Shown: piece after piece, positions 62,150 to 64,000 of the stretch
How positions within the stretch are numbered: position 1 is the stretch's first letter
Layout: every line of letters begins with the position of its first letter
Source of the DNA: Chryseobacterium glaciei
Lineage (GTDB): Bacteria > Bacteroidota > Bacteroidia > Flavobacteriales > Weeksellaceae
DNA length: 64,000 bases
Direction: 5' to 3'
NCBI RefSeq assembly: GCF_001648155.1
Contig: NZ_CP015199.1
Location: 1,157,501 to 1,221,500 of the forward strand
Program-made: the position numbers and the translations under genes
Notes under the pieces: generated by a model
The model's input: the letters and a program-made list of their open reading frames with translations, nothing else
What the model was told of the DNA's origin: nothing
Database searches by the model: none

Positions 62150-64000
62150 ATGGAAAATTTAGTGTATGCAATAGTACTTTTACCACTTTTAGGTTTTCTT
62201 ATTAACGGTTTATTCGGGAAAAATCTTCCAAAGATAGTTGTTGGAAGTTTGGCTACGATTGCTGTTTTCGGATCTTTCTGTATCGCAGTAAGCCTTTTCA
62301 TGAATTTCGATTCTGAAAGCCAGCCTGTAATTGTAAAAGCTTTTGAATGGTTTAGAGTAAATGGAATTCAGATCAATTTTGGTTTCCAGATCGATCAATT
62401 ATCATTAATGATGATTATGGTCATCACAGGAATCGGATCTTTGATTCACCTGTACTCTATCGGATATATGAGTCATGATAAAGGTTTCTATAAGTTTTTT
62501 ACTTATTTAAATCTATTTATCTTCTCAATGTTATTATTAGTAATGGGAAGCAACTACCTTATCTTATTCATCGGATGGGAAGGTGTAGGATTGTGTTCTT
62601 ATTTATTGATCGGATTTTGGTATACCAACGAAGAATATGGTAAAGCGGCAAGAAAAGCTTTCATCATGAACAGAATTGGTGACTTAGCATTATTGATCGG
62701 TATCTTTATGATCGCTTCTCAAACCAATGCGGTAGATTATCTTACAGTAGCTCAAAACGCAGGAAAATTTGAATTAGACGGATCTGTAATTATCTTTATT
62801 ACGGCGAGTTTATTTATCGGTGCAACTGGTAAATCGGCTCAGGTTCCTTTATATACTTGGTTACCGGACGCGATGGCAGGACCAACTCCTGTATCAGCAT
62901 TGATCCACGCGGCAACGATGGTTACGGCAGGTATTTATTTAGTGGTAAGATCAAACTTCTTATTTACTTTAGCACCAACCGTTCAGGACGGAATCTTATT
63001 AATAGGATTCTTAACCGCTGCTTTAGCTGGTTTCTATGCTCTTCGTCAAAACGATATCAAAAAAGTATTGGCATATTCTACAGTTTCACAACTTGGATTT
63101 ATGTTCATTGCTTTAGGATTAGGAGCCTACACAACAGCAATGTTCCACGTAATGACGCACGCTTTCTTCAAAGCATTGTTATTCTTAGGAGCAGGTTCTG
63201 TAATTCACGCAATGAGCAACGAGCAGGATATGCGTTTCATGGGAGGTCTTAAAAAGTACATTCCTATTACTCACGCTACATTCCTTATCGGAACATTGGC
63301 AATTTCAGGATTCCCTTTATTATCAGGGATGATTTCTAAAGACGAAATTTTAGTGGCTGCTTATGCTAAAAACCCTATTTACTGGGTAATGTTATTCATT
63401 TTAGCGGCAATCACTGCAACCTATATGTTCAGACTGTATTACCTGACTTTCCACGGAGAGTTCAGAGGTACAGAAGATCAGAAACACCATTTACATGAAA
63501 GTCCGACAAGCATGACATTACCATTGATCGTCTTGGCTATTCTTTCTGTATTGGGTGGATTAATTAACCTTCCTCACTTCATCGGACATGGTCATTATGC
63601 TAAACTAATGGAATGGCTTAAACCTGTTCTTACCGAGGAAAGTTTCAAACAAATGGAAAATACCCTTTCAGGAGTTCCTTTTAATACTGAAATGATCCTT
63701 CTTGGAGCAACAGTATTAATGTTCTTCGCTGTTTGGTTTATTGTGAAAAATACTTATGTAAATAAGAAGAAAATGGCTCTTGCTGAAGAGAACTACACCG
63801 GATGGGAAAAGCTTTCTGCTAAAAAACTATATGTAGACGAACTTTACAATGCATTAATTGTAAAAACTGTTGAAGGATTAGGACGTGGAGGAAAGATGTT
63901 TGATAAGGGAATACTGGATCGTTTCGTTGACTTTGTGGGCGAAGGCGCTGAAGACAGCGGTAGATCTATGAAACGTATCCAAAACGGAAACGTTGAGACA
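62150..64000 (+). CDS. nuoL: NADH-quinone oxidoreductase subunit L (3' end outside window)
   Basis: The frame from the ATG at 62150 (MENLVYAIVLLPLLGFLING) is open to the window edge, 617 codons. It is a proton-pumping antiporter-like subunit with many membrane helices. Blocks: LFIGWEGVGLCSYLLIGFW (~140), GKSAQVPLYTWLPDAMAGP (~226), TPVSALIHAATMVTAGIYL (~246) and THAFFKALLFLGAGSVIHAM (~340). Starts 2 bp after nuoK. No stop in the window; nuoM and nuoN are expected next. Confidence 0.97.
   Translation, partial: MENLVYAIVLLPLLGFLINGLFGKNLPKIVVGSLATIAVFGSFCIAVSLFMNFDSESQPVIVKAFEWFRVNGIQINFGFQIDQLSLMMIMVITGIGSLIHLYSIGYMSHDKGFYKFFTYLNLFIFSMLLLVMGSNYLILFIGWEGVGLCSYLLIGFWYTNEEYGKAARKAFIMNRIGDLALLIGIFMIASQTNAVDYLTVAQNAGKFELDGSVIIFITASLFIGATGKSAQVPLYTWLPDAMAGPTPVSALIHAATMVTAGIYLVVRSNFLFTLAPTVQDGILLIGFLTAALAGFYALRQNDIKKVLAYSTVSQLGFMFIALGLGAYTTAMFHVMTHAFFKALLFLGAGSVIHAMSNEQDMRFMGGLKKYIPITHATFLIGTLAISGFPLLSGMISKDEILVAAYAKNPIYWVMLFILAAITATYMFRLYYLTFHGEFRGTEDQKHHLHESPTSMTLPLIVLAILSVLGGLINLPHFIGHGHYAKLMEWLKPVLTEESFKQMENTLSGVPFNTEMILLGATVLMFFAVWFIVKNTYVNKKKMALAEENYTGWEKLSAKKLYVDELYNALIVKTVEGLGRGGKMFDKGILDRFVDFVGEGAEDSGRSMKRIQNGNVET

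Noticed and set aside
62857..63252. 131-codon ORF near the right edge
   Set aside because: It is an out-of-frame shadow within nuoL, which is open in its own frame from 62150 to the window end.

Overview
The window is a 64-kb chromosomal segment of a flavobacterium, most like Chryseobacterium or a close relative (Bacteroidota, Weeksellaceae). The signs are the TAnnTTTG promoter elements, type IX secretion (T9SS) C-terminal domains, DUF4822, DUF6150 and DUF349 proteins, a short NuoG, low GC, and a 16S rRNA 3' end without the usual CCTCC anti-Shine-Dalgarno. The genus is inferred from protein flavour and was not tested.

Layout. 1-4360: an rRNA operon on the minus strand (16S, tRNA-Ile, tRNA-Ala, start of 23S, which runs off the left edge) with three tandem promoters upstream. 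5160-15046: mostly minus-strand accessory genes: a pectin-degradation pair (PL10 pectate lyase and DUF4861), a tandem DUF4822 lipoprotein, a DUF6150 repeat protein, a large VIT/VWA protein with a SusC-plug-like insert, methionine aminopeptidase and a delta-60 repeat T9SS protein.

15428-39876: a 24.4-kb integrative element inserted in a tRNA(CAT) gene, bounded by 43-bp direct repeats. It has a tyrosine integrase beside attL and, at the other end, an excisionase-like HTH gene, a D5-type primase-helicase and a conserved hypothetical. Inside are a recombination ATPase, DUF3871, RadC and an XRE regulator. No capsid, portal, relaxase or conjugation genes were seen, so it looks like a satellite or mobilizable island. 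It has two cargo regions. The first (19073-22192) is a compact operon encoding a 73-aa protein, a Gly-rich small protein, a fused PfkB kinase / nucleoside deoxyribosyltransferase, and a divergent adenylosuccinate synthetase (PurA-like). This is the best candidate here for an undescribed nucleotide-based system, possibly anti-phage. The second (23451-33681) is a T9SS protein, a YD/Rhs-like protein, a 1223-aa Rhs polymorphic toxin with a HExxH (zincin-like) tip, its likely immunity gene, and a displaced orphan Rhs tip with a paralogous immunity gene between ~0.2-kb repeats.

39908-50958: core genes in their normal chromosomal setting (mce, rbfA, FtsX-type permease, secreted endonuclease I, aroE, DUF349, ribD, a bacteriocin-like peptide, YigZ/IMPACT, zinc peptidase, GNAT-like protein). 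51080-64000: the complex I operon nuoABCDEF-[outer-membrane protein, AAA ATPase, Toprim-like protein]-nuoGHIJKL, with nuoL cut by the right edge. The ATPase/Toprim-like pair between nuoF and nuoG resembles OLD/RloAB-type defence pairs and is the second notable candidate.
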